Source of the DNA: Callipepla californica brunnescens
Lineage: Eukaryota; Chordata; Aves; Galliformes; Odontophoridae
DNA: 64,000 nucleotides
Assembly (NCBI GenBank): GCA_023055505.1
Contig: JALIRH010000061.1
Coordinates: forward strand, 1,015,501-1,079,500
Direction: 5' to 3'
A program made the position numbers and the translations under genes. Below are positions 13,101 to 23,083 of the stretch, piece by piece (position 1 is the first letter of the stretch; each line of letters opens with the position of its first letter). The notes under the pieces were generated by a model. It saw only the letters and a list, made by a program, of their open reading frames with translations. It was not told the DNA's origin and did no database searches.

Positions 13101-16100
13101 CGAAGATCCAAAGAAGATGAAAGGTGGACAATTCTCTTCTTAACCCTGACTTTGAGGAGCTGCATGACTGTTGGCCTAAGAGAAACATATTTTGGCTGAA
13201 CACCTAAGAAAATCAGTTCTTTCCCGTAGAGACATTGTGACCAGCCTCTGACGCTTGCTGGAAGGTGAAATTCTGTTCCCACCATTGGAAGGACTGCGTG
13301 TAAATGGAAACATATTCAAAGACACAAGAATGAATGTTCATCCTTTGCTCGCCCAGGCTGAATATTCCACGCAGAAGGAACATCTGGTTGATCCTGCTAA
13401 ATCATCTTTTCAAAACATAGCAAAGTTTCACATAGCAACTGGCAAATAGGTGGGAAAATATAGAAAAGCAGAGCTGATGCCTATTATAAACATTCACACA
13501 ACAACAAAGTTAAAGGGGCTAATGTTAGCTCAGGAAGCAGTCAATACCATCAAGTCTACCCTTTATTCTTTAAAATATGTTTTAAACTTCTGTCTAAGAA
13601 GACATCCAGCAAGTAATTCATCAAAGCTGAATGGGGTTTGTTGTCTGGAAAGCATGGAGATTTACTTTGTTTTTTTTTTGCTTTTGTTTTCTTATATTCA
13701 GAGTTATGGTTTCTGAGATTTCTGCCAACTCAGCAAAGAGGCAGTGAGATGCTGATTCTGTTCCATCTTAGTTTTCATCTGCAACACAAGGGTGAGTCAT
13801 CAGTCAGCGCCCTTACAGGCAGACTTTGGAAGCCTACTAAAATGATTTTATAAGCACTTAGATTGCTGAAAAAGTACAAGGCAGCTAAAGTCTTTTTCAG
13901 GAGGTAATGACTGCTTTGAAAGAAATTTTTCTGTTGATGTGGGGATGGGGCTAGACACAGAACTAGAATGAATCCCTCTGGTATGCACCTGACAGAGCTG
14001 ATAGTCTTGGAACTGAGGAGAAAAGGTTTTATTTAAATCTACAGGGACACAGTAGCTCTTGTGTAGCTCTTCTGAGTTACCTTTCAGAAACAAGTGAAGA
14101 ACTGCAAGAAAATGTTGGATGATTGTGATAAATTACAGAAAAAGAATGCTGATTTTCGTTCTTCAGTTTTGAAGCTTTATCAGGGATACTGAAAACAAAA
14201 TTGAATTAAGTACTGGGACTGACAAGTTCAAAAAGTTTTGCATCCAGTATGGTTACAGTATGGTTAATACATTTTGTGGCTTTTTTTTTTTTTTTCCTCC
14301 TGTTTTTCTGGTGTTTTTGTTTTTGTTATTTTTGTTAGTTTGTTTGATTTTTTTTTATCTGCCCTCTGAAAACTTCTCAGTCATTTGAAATGTTTCTTCT
14401 ACCCCTTTTTTTCTCCTGTACATATTGCTCAAAAACACTCAATGGAACAAGCATCACATTAAGAGAAGACAAGTACTTTGCAGGAAATGGCTTTCCAGTG
14501 CTCTTTGCTGTGTGCATATATTTCTCTTAACCAACGACCCACTTATTGAAAATCTTATGCAGAAAGGGAAGGCTACAAGACTACATTTAGATTCAGCTAC
14601 ACACAGCAAGATGGCCCTAGGGATTCTGATTCATGATTGAGTTCCTATGTGTAATGATATTGCAAATAATAAATAATCATTGGCCTGTCTATGTCTGCCA
14701 AGGGGAATCTTATTTTTATTTAGGCAGAGGATGTTTTGCAATTAAAAACAATTACTGCAGGATGTGGAAAGTACTTATCTCTTGAGGACAGTAAGGCTAC
14801 AGGCTAACACATGCCTCTCCTGAGAATCTCCTCAATGCCTGCTGCTGTAGGTACTTGGGATAGCTGGAGAGAGGAAAAGAGGGGCAGGAGTCTGGTGTGT
14901 GGATAAAATCTAAATATATCCCACGTAACTGATTTTATGTACCATTGCAACAGCAGATCTCCAGTTAGTAGAGTTGTGTGGAAAAAGGTAAAGCCATTCC
15001 ACAAATGATTTCAGCACTTTGACTGATGGTTCTGATCTGCTGTGGAACAAGGACTGCAAGTGTTGAAATCCTCTCAGGGAAAAGAAGCCCTGGTCCCAGG
15101 ACAGACTGGTAGATCTTGGGAGCCTTTTGCTGCCAAGAAGCTGCAAGGCTGGAAACAGTGAGCAATCACATACACTCCTGATGGAAACCTATAGGTTTTG
15201 AAGCTCATCCCTGTTCTGAACTTTGTGAAACTGAAGGACTTCTACAGAACATTTTTGTTTAAGAGAGGCTGCTAATGCTGACAAGGTGGGATATCTTCTG
15301 GATCAACAGAAGTTATGATTTTTGAAGTACAAATAAAGATACTCTCTATGTTTTTACAATTATCGAATCAAATTACTTTATGTCAGTTGAACAAGAATTG
15401 ACTCTTTTTATTTTCTTTTTTTGCACAATCTGATAAAATACAAGTAACTGACATAATTTTTGGTCATTGATTCTTCATCAGATATGGGTCTGGTTGCATT
15501 TCCCTTCCCACCCTCTTCCCTGTACCCGCAGGCCCATTATGCCATGTCGTGTTGGGTTACCTCCCACTTAAGTAACACATTCCATGATGTGACACCCTAT
15601 AATTCACAGAGACAAGAACAAAGTACTCTAAACAGTAGAGTGATTGTGCTGCTGTAATATCTGGGGCATCTGTGGAGTGCTGGATGATGGTACAGCTTTT
15701 TAGCTTTCTGAATAAAAGTTGGATAGCTCAGCAGATCTGCAATGCTTAATAGGCTAAAATACAAGGGTAATCAGTACCACAAAGAACCTGGTGCCTGGAG
15801 TCTCAGCAGCCCATGAAGCAGAAAGTAATCAGCTCAGACTTCTCCAGTGAGTGTCATTGCAGCTTCTACATGTGGCTTCTAGGTGCCTGAATGGATTCAA
15901 AGTGAAAGAGAAAAGTAGAGCAGAAATGCCATTCAACCCATATTACTCTGCTTCATAAAGGAGTTGTTAAAGCATGTCTTTGGGAATGCCTTGGTGACTG
16001 AGTTTGTACTTTAAGGCAGTTGGTGTATGAAACATGCTCATTCTAGAGACTGATACTGGTGATTATTCATGCTCTTTGTTGTGGTCAGGCTTTCAATGAG

Positions 16101-16412
16101 GATATGATGACCCTTTCCTGTCCAGACTCAAAACAACATCTGCTACACAAAATTTGCAACCTGAGATTTAGATAGCATACAACAAATTAATAAAGGGTGA
16201 TTCAGTGCAATATGAGCTATTTAGAGTGATTTCAATATCCGATGGCCGTCAATAGAAGAATCTTGCTAATGACGGGCATCTTGTAGATAAATTCAGTGTT
16301 TCCAGGACTTATCTCCATGCTGTATAAGGAAAGCACAGATTTTTTTTCCAGATGACTTGTATAAACAGCCTAATTTGCTTCAGAAAGAACAAGACTGCTT
16401 CTTTGTGAGGAA
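10106..16412. other. Unique AT-rich sequence, no gene seen
   Basis: Contains a T-run at about 14280-14295, a short A-run near 13020-13031 and many short open frames on both strands. None carries recognisable protein sequence. A small palindromic patch (cagcataaataatgctg) lies near 10994-11012. Confidence 0.5.
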
Positions 16413-16497
16413 GGAATCATGGAATCACAGAATTGTAGGGGTTTAAAGGGAACTCCGTAGAGATCATCTAGTCTGAGCCCCTTGCCAAAGCAGCTTC

Positions 16498-16755
16498 CTA
16501 GACCACTTTGCACAGGTAGGTATCCAGGCAGGTCTTGAATGTCTCCAGAGAAGGAGACTCCACCACCTCTCTGTGCAGCCTGTGCCAGTGCTCTGTCACT
16601 CTCACTGTGAAGAAGTTCCCATACACGTTTGTGCAGAACTTCCTATGTTTCAGTTTGTGGCTGTTTCCCCTTGTTCTATCACCATGCACCTCTGAGAAGA
16701 GTCTGTCCTCGTACCTTTGCCTCCCACTTCTTAGATATTTATAGACATTGTTCAC
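16498..16755 (-). pseudogene. CR1 ORF2 C-terminal remnant (segment 2)
   Basis: This 85-codon open stretch encodes the extreme C-terminus of CR1 ORF2. Visible landmarks are N-V-Y-K-Y-L near the start, D-R-T-R-G-N-S-H-K-L near residue 27, N-F-F-T-V-R-V-T-E-H-W near residue 47 and L-H-R-E-V-V-E-S-P-S-L-E near residue 60. The usual LPREVVES is LHREVVES here, a change shared with the 63.3 kb copy. The methionine start is not a real start; the segment is the downstream part of a frame whose upstream portion lies at 16841-17074. It is non-functional. Confidence 0.9.
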
Positions 16756-16840
16756 ATTCCCTCTGAGTCTTTTTTCTCAAGGCTGAACAGACTCTGGTTG
16801 CTCAGCCTTTCCTCATAAGAGAGGTACTCCAGACCCTTTA

Positions 16841-17074
16841 TCATCTTTGTGGCCCTCTTCTGGACTCTTTTGAGGAGATCCTTGTCTTTTTTTTGTACCA
16901 GGGAGCCCAGAAATGAACACAGTATTCCAGGTGAAGCCTCACCAGGGCAGAACAGAGGGGGAGGATCACTTCCCTTGACCTGCTGGACACACTCCTTTCA
17001 ATGCACCCCAGGATCCCTTTGGCCTTCTTGGCCACCAGGGCACGATGCTGGCTCATGGCCAACCTGTTGTCCAC
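16841..17074 (-). pseudogene. CR1 ORF2 reverse-transcriptase 3' remnant (segment 1)
   Basis: About 77 codons match the end of the reverse-transcriptase region of CR1 ORF2: M-S-Q-H-R-A-L-V-A-K-K-A near the start, I-L-G-C-I, then S-R-E-V-I-L-P-L, and H-L-E-Y-C-V-H-F-W-A-P near residue 50. The catalytic aspartate (YxDD) region lies further upstream in a complete element and is missing. The frame fails before 16841, where the next segment continues in a different register after a gap of about 85 bases. The element cannot encode an active enzyme. Confidence 0.88.
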
Positions 17075-17384
17075 CAGGACCCCCCAGTCCTTCCCCTCAG
17101 AGCTCCCTTACAGAAGGTCAGTCCCAACCTGTGCCAGTGCATGCAGTCATGGCAGGCTCCTTTCTTGTAGATTTGCATTCAGTTAACGTTACTGCAACTT
17201 GTCTTCAGCTATTCTCGCTACAAAGAACATAAGGTCAGAACAGACAGAGTGGGCAACTGCTAAGGTTTCAGAAAGGCATGTAAAGACAAGTAAATATGAA
17301 ACAGAAAGGACGTTATGATGGCAAGAGTTATTGTACTGGCCTATGTAAGTTACTATCTGCTAAACAAAGACATGATGAAATCGT

Positions 17385-17480
17385 AGGTTCACTTCCTAGT
17401 GTTGAAGCAGACTTGGGCTTCTTAGCTCCACTTCCTCATCTGAAAAATGGAGGTAATTATAGAATTTACAAGTCTTTATC
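17385..17480 (+). repeat. MIR/L3-like ancient repeat remnant
   Basis: 'gacttgggcttcttagctccacttcctcatctgaaaaatggaggtaatta' type sequence (about 17410-17459) follows the MIR core and 3' region, 'gaccttgggcaagt...cctcagtttcctcatctgtaaaatggggata', in order and spacing. It lies about 240 bases past the 5' end of the CR1 and is unrelated to it. Divergence is high and the boundaries are approximate. Confidence 0.5.
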
Positions 17481-18707
17481 ATTTATCGTTCTTAAGTCTT
17501 TTAGGAAGACCTAAACCTTCTCTAAAAGAGAAGTTGGGATGCCTACTCCAGGGTGATCAAGCCTCACTTACGGCTCTGCAATGAAGCGTATGAAGCACAG
17601 AACAGGCTGTTGCTTGTACTGACAATAATAATTGAACTAGCATTAAGTAACATGGGGAGCTGATTTTCCTTTTGCTTTTCTTTCCATTGTTCTGCTTCAA
17701 GCACAGAGAACACATTGGCATTAAAGCTCTTTGATTAGATAGGTATGTAAAATCAGTACAACAAAACTCTGTCAAGTTAATATTTATTTTGTAAATATTG
17801 CATTATCAGCAAGAAGGTACAGTCTGTTCCCTAACTGTAGTTCTGTACCCAGCTATGAAGAGAAGTGGCCAGGTTGGGTATAAAGTGTTGGCCAGTAAAG
17901 GAGCTATTGTTTTTACTGTAACATTTATTAGTGTACATAACATAATAGCATTACTGAATTAAACATATAATCTGGTGTGTACAGATGTCCTGCACTGTGT
18001 CTTTGACAATTGATTATGGTCAAGTATCATGGATTTCAAGGGCTGTTATGGTCAAATACCAGAGTACAGAGAAATGTATGGAATGTATGTGAGGCTATAA
18101 ATCTTGAGTTCAAACAACTAGTAGAATCACACGTTCATGACTATACTACAAGGCTCATCTTTCTCCAGTTCTATCCACAGTCTTATGTTTCTTATACATC
18201 TCTTGATTTGTTTCATTGTGTTTCATTTTAGGAGATAGTTCTTTAGAGAGCTGTACACTACCAAGTCAGAATGCTGTATAATCACAGCAATGGCAGGCTG
18301 ATTCTCTCATTTGTTATGCATACAAAATCAGGTTGGATACATATTTCTTTTAGTTACTTGGAAGAAGTTTGTCACAAAACTTGTATGTGCAGAGAAGCAA
18401 AGCACCAAAACCTGAACAAAAGTTTTTAGGCATTTGGTCCTTCTGAGAAGTGACCAGCCTCTTCTTCATTTTCCAGCCACTTAATAAAATTTTTTGTTTA
18501 GTGGAAAATTTACCTTTCCTTAAAAATAATTCTCAGCAGGACAGCAGTAAATCCATAACATTGGAGAGTCTGTATTCTCCGCAATTGGAGAGAGTTCTTC
18601 CTTCAAATTGTTTCCTTTGAAATATTAAGATCAGCAATAGACTACTACCTTGAAAAACATCCATATGGTACATTCCTAAAATGAAAATGCTTCAGAACTT
18701 AAAAGCC

Positions 18708-18750
18708 AAAAAAAAAAAAAAAAAAAGAATAAGAAAAAGAAAGAAAAATG
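18708..18750. repeat. A19 homopolymer and A-rich tail
   Basis: Nineteen A's (18708-18726) are followed by AAG/AAAAG-rich sequence. No retrocopy or element is recognisable immediately upstream, so this is probably a simple repeat and not a retrotransposition tail. Confidence 0.85.
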
Positions 18751-19619
18751 GAAATATGACTGCTTTTCTGGTGCAATATATTAGATATATCAAAATTAAG
18801 GAAACAAAAATGCAAAGAAAAAAATTAATTTCCTTGAAATTCTGATTAAAATGAGGAAAGGTAAATAGTTCAACATGTATTTTTAAAGCCATGGTGTTAC
18901 CAAGGCTTTCAAAATACAGTAGAGCATTTCAAAACATTATTCTTTAACAAGAATATGTACTTTTTCATGAGTGTCCTTTGATGAGCTATGAAAGAGAACA
19001 ATAATGGATGATAAACTGAAGTTCCTCTTTAAGAACCAAAATTAAAAAAGCAAAACAGAAAAATAAAATCATCTGCCAACTTCAAAAGAATTTCAAAGCA
19101 TGAAATTCCTTAAGCTTCAAACATGATTCAATGATTTATGCTTAAAGATACAGTGAACAGCTTTGAAATCTTCAGAAAACATGAAAAAATGAGTTGTCTT
19201 TTCTGTGACTGATGAAAATATGTCCACAAAGGATTTCTAATTGTGATATCCCAGATGTCTGCGATGTACAAATATGTCACACCCAGCAATCTTTTTAACT
19301 TTCAGTTCCTTTTTTCCTACAGAATTACATGAAATAAAACATTATTTAGGGGCAAGTTTCTCAACTGGAACTTGTTCAGCTCAGAAGTCTCTTTAGAAAT
19401 GAGGAAAAAGAATCTCTTCCCTTCTAAAAAATGGGAAGAAGGCACTTGTGCTGCATAAACATTTTCCTTCACCCGAAGTGTGTGTGACTCTGGGTTTTGT
19501 TAGTTGTGACTGTTGCCATGAGCTGTGCATTTGTTGATATTTACTCATGTTGACCTTGTTATTCTACTATGAGCGGAGATTGGCTGGTACCTGAAGACTC
19601 ACCAGTCATCTGTTTACAC

Positions 19620-19900
19620 GGACTGATCGTGATAGGATAAGGGGGAATGGATTAAAACTAAGATGGGAGATTTAGGTTAGATGTTAGGAGGAAGCTTTTC
19701 AGTCAGATGGAGGTGACACACTGGAATGGGTTGCCCAGAGAGGTTGTGGGTGCCCCATCCCTGTAGGCATTCAAAGCAAGGCTGGATGTGGCTCTGGGAA
19801 GTTGGTATAGTGTTGTGACCCTGTTCATGGCAGGGGGAGATGTGAAGCTAGGTGATCTCTGCGGTCATTTTCAAACCAGGCCATTCTATGATTCTATGAT
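19620..19900 (+). mobile_element. CR1 LINE 3' fragment
   Basis: The copy starts with 'gtgataggataagggggaatgg' type sequence (usual CR1: gtgataggacaagggg), then 'tttaggttagatgttagga'. Next is the ORF2 end, readable in one frame from about 19695 to the stop at 19764-19766, with [16 protein letters not shown]. The 3' UTR with 'gttcatggcagggggag' and 'ctaggtgatctctgcgg' follows. It ends in a clean tail, 'ccattctatgattctatgat', at 19881-19900. The tail is the standard avian CR1 form. The 5' boundary is soft. Confidence 0.93.
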
Positions 19901-22138
19901 CTACACAGTATCTCATAGTGCTTTGATCCCATGTAAGTTTATTCTCTCTCCCTTAGTGGAGAGGATACTAAAAAAGGTTAGGTTGGACAAAGTGCCTCAC
20001 TTTTATTTGTGTAATGACGCCAGTGCCCTATTTTACAATTTTACAAAATCAAACGCGTTATTACTCAATCCACAGCTCTGGACAGATCTTCACTCTTCAT
20101 AGGCTCCTAAAATGCACAACTCAAGAGCTCTTGGTCTCTTCAGATTTTATTCCCTGCTGCTGAGATTAGCAAAAAAACCCACAACCATACAAACGAACAA
20201 ACAAAACAGAACAAAACAAAACAAACAAAAAATTCTAATAATAGAAAATTGAATCCTGACTCCCCAGGCTTTAAGAGGTTGGGATGAGTGGACAGACTGC
20301 TTCTAAGAGTCCCAGTGGATGTGAAAATGGGGCTGCTTTTATAAGTCTTCTTGTAGCAAGAGTGTCAAAGGAGTAGAAGTTGTGCTTGTAAGTACAAACT
20401 TCCTCTTATGGATGGATGAGGAAAGAGGAGTTTGGGTGGTGTGGGTAAGAACAAGTGTTGCAGTCAGTTCCTACTGACATAGCTGTTTGCACTGCACCCC
20501 AAATGCATGCATCAAGATAACGGTGTTTCTTTAATAATAATGGTAGAGCTTGAAGTAGAAAATCTTTAGCTTAGCGTGTTTGCTGAACAAACACTGAAAG
20601 GCAGCAGGGATGTAAATCATTGTTGCATGCTGAAGGGAAGCACGGCATTACTTATGAATGACTGCATGCATGGCTGCCTGACTCAATGAATGAATCACCC
20701 GGAATAAGACTGCGCTGCTCTAACTAGCACAGAAACCTCTCGGATATTCATTTATAAAGCTCAGCCATAAATATTGTATATTCTACAAGGCAAGAAAGGA
20801 AGCACAGTCAGAGCTGGTTAATGTGTTTTATTTCCAGGGCTGGTTGCTTTGCACTGTCATGACGCTTGGCCCTGTGGGATCCCTGTGGGCATGCAGCCCT
20901 CTGGGGCCATCAGTGCAGACATCTCCAGCTGGGTTCACTGACCTGATGGGTTGTATCACACACATTCATTAGAAGCAGCAGCATTACAGGGGAAAAATCA
21001 TAGCAGGAACTCAGTCTTATACTGCAGGCTTTTAAACTCCAGGGGTATTTTTAAATAATTTATTATTATTTTTTTATGCTGACTTCCACTTTTAAATAAA
21101 ACTGGGCAGAGTCTAACAGGCCAACACTGGTGAGGTGGTTACAGCCTGGCAAGCTTATTGTGTCAGACTACTCAAAACATTGCCAATATTTACAATGTCA
21201 GTTGATGTTCCACAGCAGGAAACATTTCAAATGATGAAATACTCGCTCTGAAGGACAGTGTCTGTGCCATGACTTATTTAATCCTATAAATGAATGTTCC
21301 ATATTGCAGAAAGAAAATGTTCACAACTTTATTTGATTTTGAAAATATTTCAACAAAAGAACACCACACTTAACACTATTCTGTCTTTGCTTGAAAAATA
21401 GATTTGATGCTTTTTTTAATTAGCACATGATGATCAAAAGTCACTCTATTCCTCCAGTAAAAAGTAACCTACCTTCATAACACAAGATTCTGAAAGTCCA
21501 GAGTCTTCCAGAGTTTTCCAGGAGTTCTAGTTTGATTTCAAGTTTTATGAGTAAAAATTGATCTATACTGATGAGCTCTGATGTACAGCCAAATGACAAT
21601 ATTTTATTTCAAGGTACCACTTTAAAAACAAACATAAAAAGCAAATTAAAAGAGGCTACAGAAATATCAGTGCTGGATAATTTTTAACCAAGGACAGTGC
21701 AGTTCTTTGGGCTTTCAGCTTTGGCAGATTTAGATATAATGCAGCTGTGTTTTGTGAAGCATGTCACATACAACATGTATCCTGAAATTAAATGACAGGA
21801 CAGTGTAAAGCGTGCAACATGAATGGCAGAAAAGAGCATGCAGACACTGGCAAACTAAATTGGAATAAAATGTTAAGGCTAATAATGAAAGTTACATTCC
21901 CAGAAACAATCAGGTTAAAATGAAGGAGGCTTTTTTTTTTTTTTCCAATAAGATGGAAGTAGGCTGCTCCAAATGAAATAAACAGAGGCTTAGGCTGAGA
22001 TGAAAGAATGAAAGGAAAGAAGGCAGACTGTGTTTTCTCTTGTGCAGCTACTTAACATGCTCTGGAGAAACTGCTACCGAAGAACTCTGCAGCAGGATCG
22101 GTGCTATCTTACATACAGCTGTTTATGTCAAGGCCGAG
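19901..22138. other. Unique sequence with a possible conserved patch
   Basis: A-rich simple sequence occupies 20171-20232. The segment 20640-20860 is denser in motif-like words (sea-like 'tcatttataaag', 'ccataaatattg', 'gactcaatgaatgaatcac') and looks more constrained than its surroundings, but that is an impression only. A T13 run lies near 21932. No gene is seen. Confidence 0.4.
20171..20232. repeat. A-rich (AAAC)n/(AAAAC)n simple repeat
   Basis: Irregular AAAC, AAAAC and AACG units run through this stretch. It is low-complexity sequence with no tail-bearing element upstream. Confidence 0.8.
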
Positions 22139-22331
22139 ACAACAGGCTGCCCAGAGAAGCTGTGGCTGCACCAACCCTGGAAGTTCAATGCCACGTTAGA
22201 TAGGGCTCCAGGCAGCCTCATCTAAAGCCTGATTTAAGGGCTGTCAATCCTGCCCTCAGCAAGGGGGTTAGAACTGGATGACCTTTATGTTCCCTTCCAA
22301 CCCGAGCTGTTCTAGAATATGATTCTGTGAC
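22139..22331 (+). mobile_element. CR1 LINE 3' fragment
   Basis: 'ggctgcccagagaagctgtgg' type sequence opens the match and translates as L-P-R-E-A-V-A-A-P-T-L-E from 22147, the ORF2 C-terminus of CR1. It continues through 'cagcctcatctaaagcctg' and 'gggggttagaactggatgac' to 'cccttccaacccgagctgtt'. The worn tail is 'ctagaatatgattctgtga', ending near 22330. Roughly 190 bases remain, a typical 5'-truncated copy. Confidence 0.93.
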
Positions 22332-22961
22332 TTGACATGAGGAGGAACACTGCTGAGACTACAAGCAGTGCTGTCTCGCACTGGATAATGCTCAGATGGG
22401 CAGAGCCTCACAAGTACTTGCAGAAAACCCCCTCCTTCATGCTGGGAACAGGAAGCAGGCTGGCCAGTGGCAGCATTCTGGGCAAGGAGCCTCTCTCATT
22501 GAGGACCACCCCTTCCCCTACCATTCCCCTATGTTGATGAGCAAGAATGTAATTCAGGGTGGGTTTGGTTATAAATTTTCCTCCCACCGATAAGATTCTT
22601 GCATGCTAGGTCACCTTCTTCTGCATGACCCAGGACAGAAAGATTAGTCACTAAAAAACAGAGATGCTGACCACAGCATTTGCTATAACCACAGCCATGG
22701 TCACAGCTTCTTACTGCTTCTCTGGGCACACACCTCCTCTGGTAGGAATTGTATCTTGTTGATAATGCAGGTTGGCATTTCTCTGGACGTGACATCTAAC
22801 ATTTGCTTCTTGTAATTGGGTAGGACTGCTCTCACAGAACAGAACAGAGTGGCTGCAAGCTATACGCTGCTCAGTTCAGAGCCCAGAGGAAATGGATGCT
22901 CTCATAGATGGGAGGAGGCAGCAGTGGCTTCCCAGTGTGCCTTTGCAGATGCATTGTACTG
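22332..22961. other. Unique sequence between two CR1 copies
   Basis: About 630 bases of somewhat higher GC separate a plus-strand and a minus-strand CR1, so the two 3' tails face each other. Open frames on both strands (66, 65 and 88 codons) have no recognisable protein content. Confidence 0.5.
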
Positions 22962-23083
22962 AATCATATAATCACAGAATCACAGAATGGCTTAGGTTGG
23001 AAGGAACCTTAAAGATTGAGTTCCAACCCTGCTGCCACGGGCAGGGCTGCCAGCCACAAAATCAGGCTGCCCAGGGCCCCATA
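22962..23083 (-). mobile_element. CR1 LINE, short 3' fragment
   Basis: On the plus strand this begins 'gaatcatataatcacagaat' and continues 'ggcttaggttggaaggaacc', the inverted CR1 tail and 3' UTR. It then gives 'ccaaccctgctgccacgggc' and 'aggctgcccagggccccat' before the match stops near 23083. It is about 120 bases long and carries no ORF2 sequence. Confidence 0.92.

Larger units (their letters stand above)
16413..17143 (-). mobile_element. CR1 LINE, 3' fragment with ORF2 remnant
   Basis: CR1 is the dominant avian non-LTR retrotransposon; full copies encode an ORF2 with endonuclease and reverse transcriptase. This is the longest copy in the window and is read on the minus strand. Its 3' end, seen here as 'aatcatggaatcacagaatt' at 16413, is the ATTCTGTG-type tail. 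Next comes the conserved 3' UTR (reverse complement of 'gatcatctagtctgagcccc'), then the ORF2 C-terminal part, in two frames at 16498-16755 and 16841-17074. The 5' end fades near 17143, the usual severe 5' truncation. No target-site duplication could be confirmed. It belongs to the same subfamily as the copy at 63265-63504. Confidence 0.95.
17144..19619. other. Unique sequence, no gene seen
   Basis: Contains the MIR-like remnant at 17385-17480 and an A19 run at 18708-18726 followed by A-rich sequence. An imperfect direct repeat, 'ttatggtcaagtatca' and 'ttatggtcaaatacca', lies near 18013 and 18045. No coding or RNA gene is recognisable. Confidence 0.5.
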
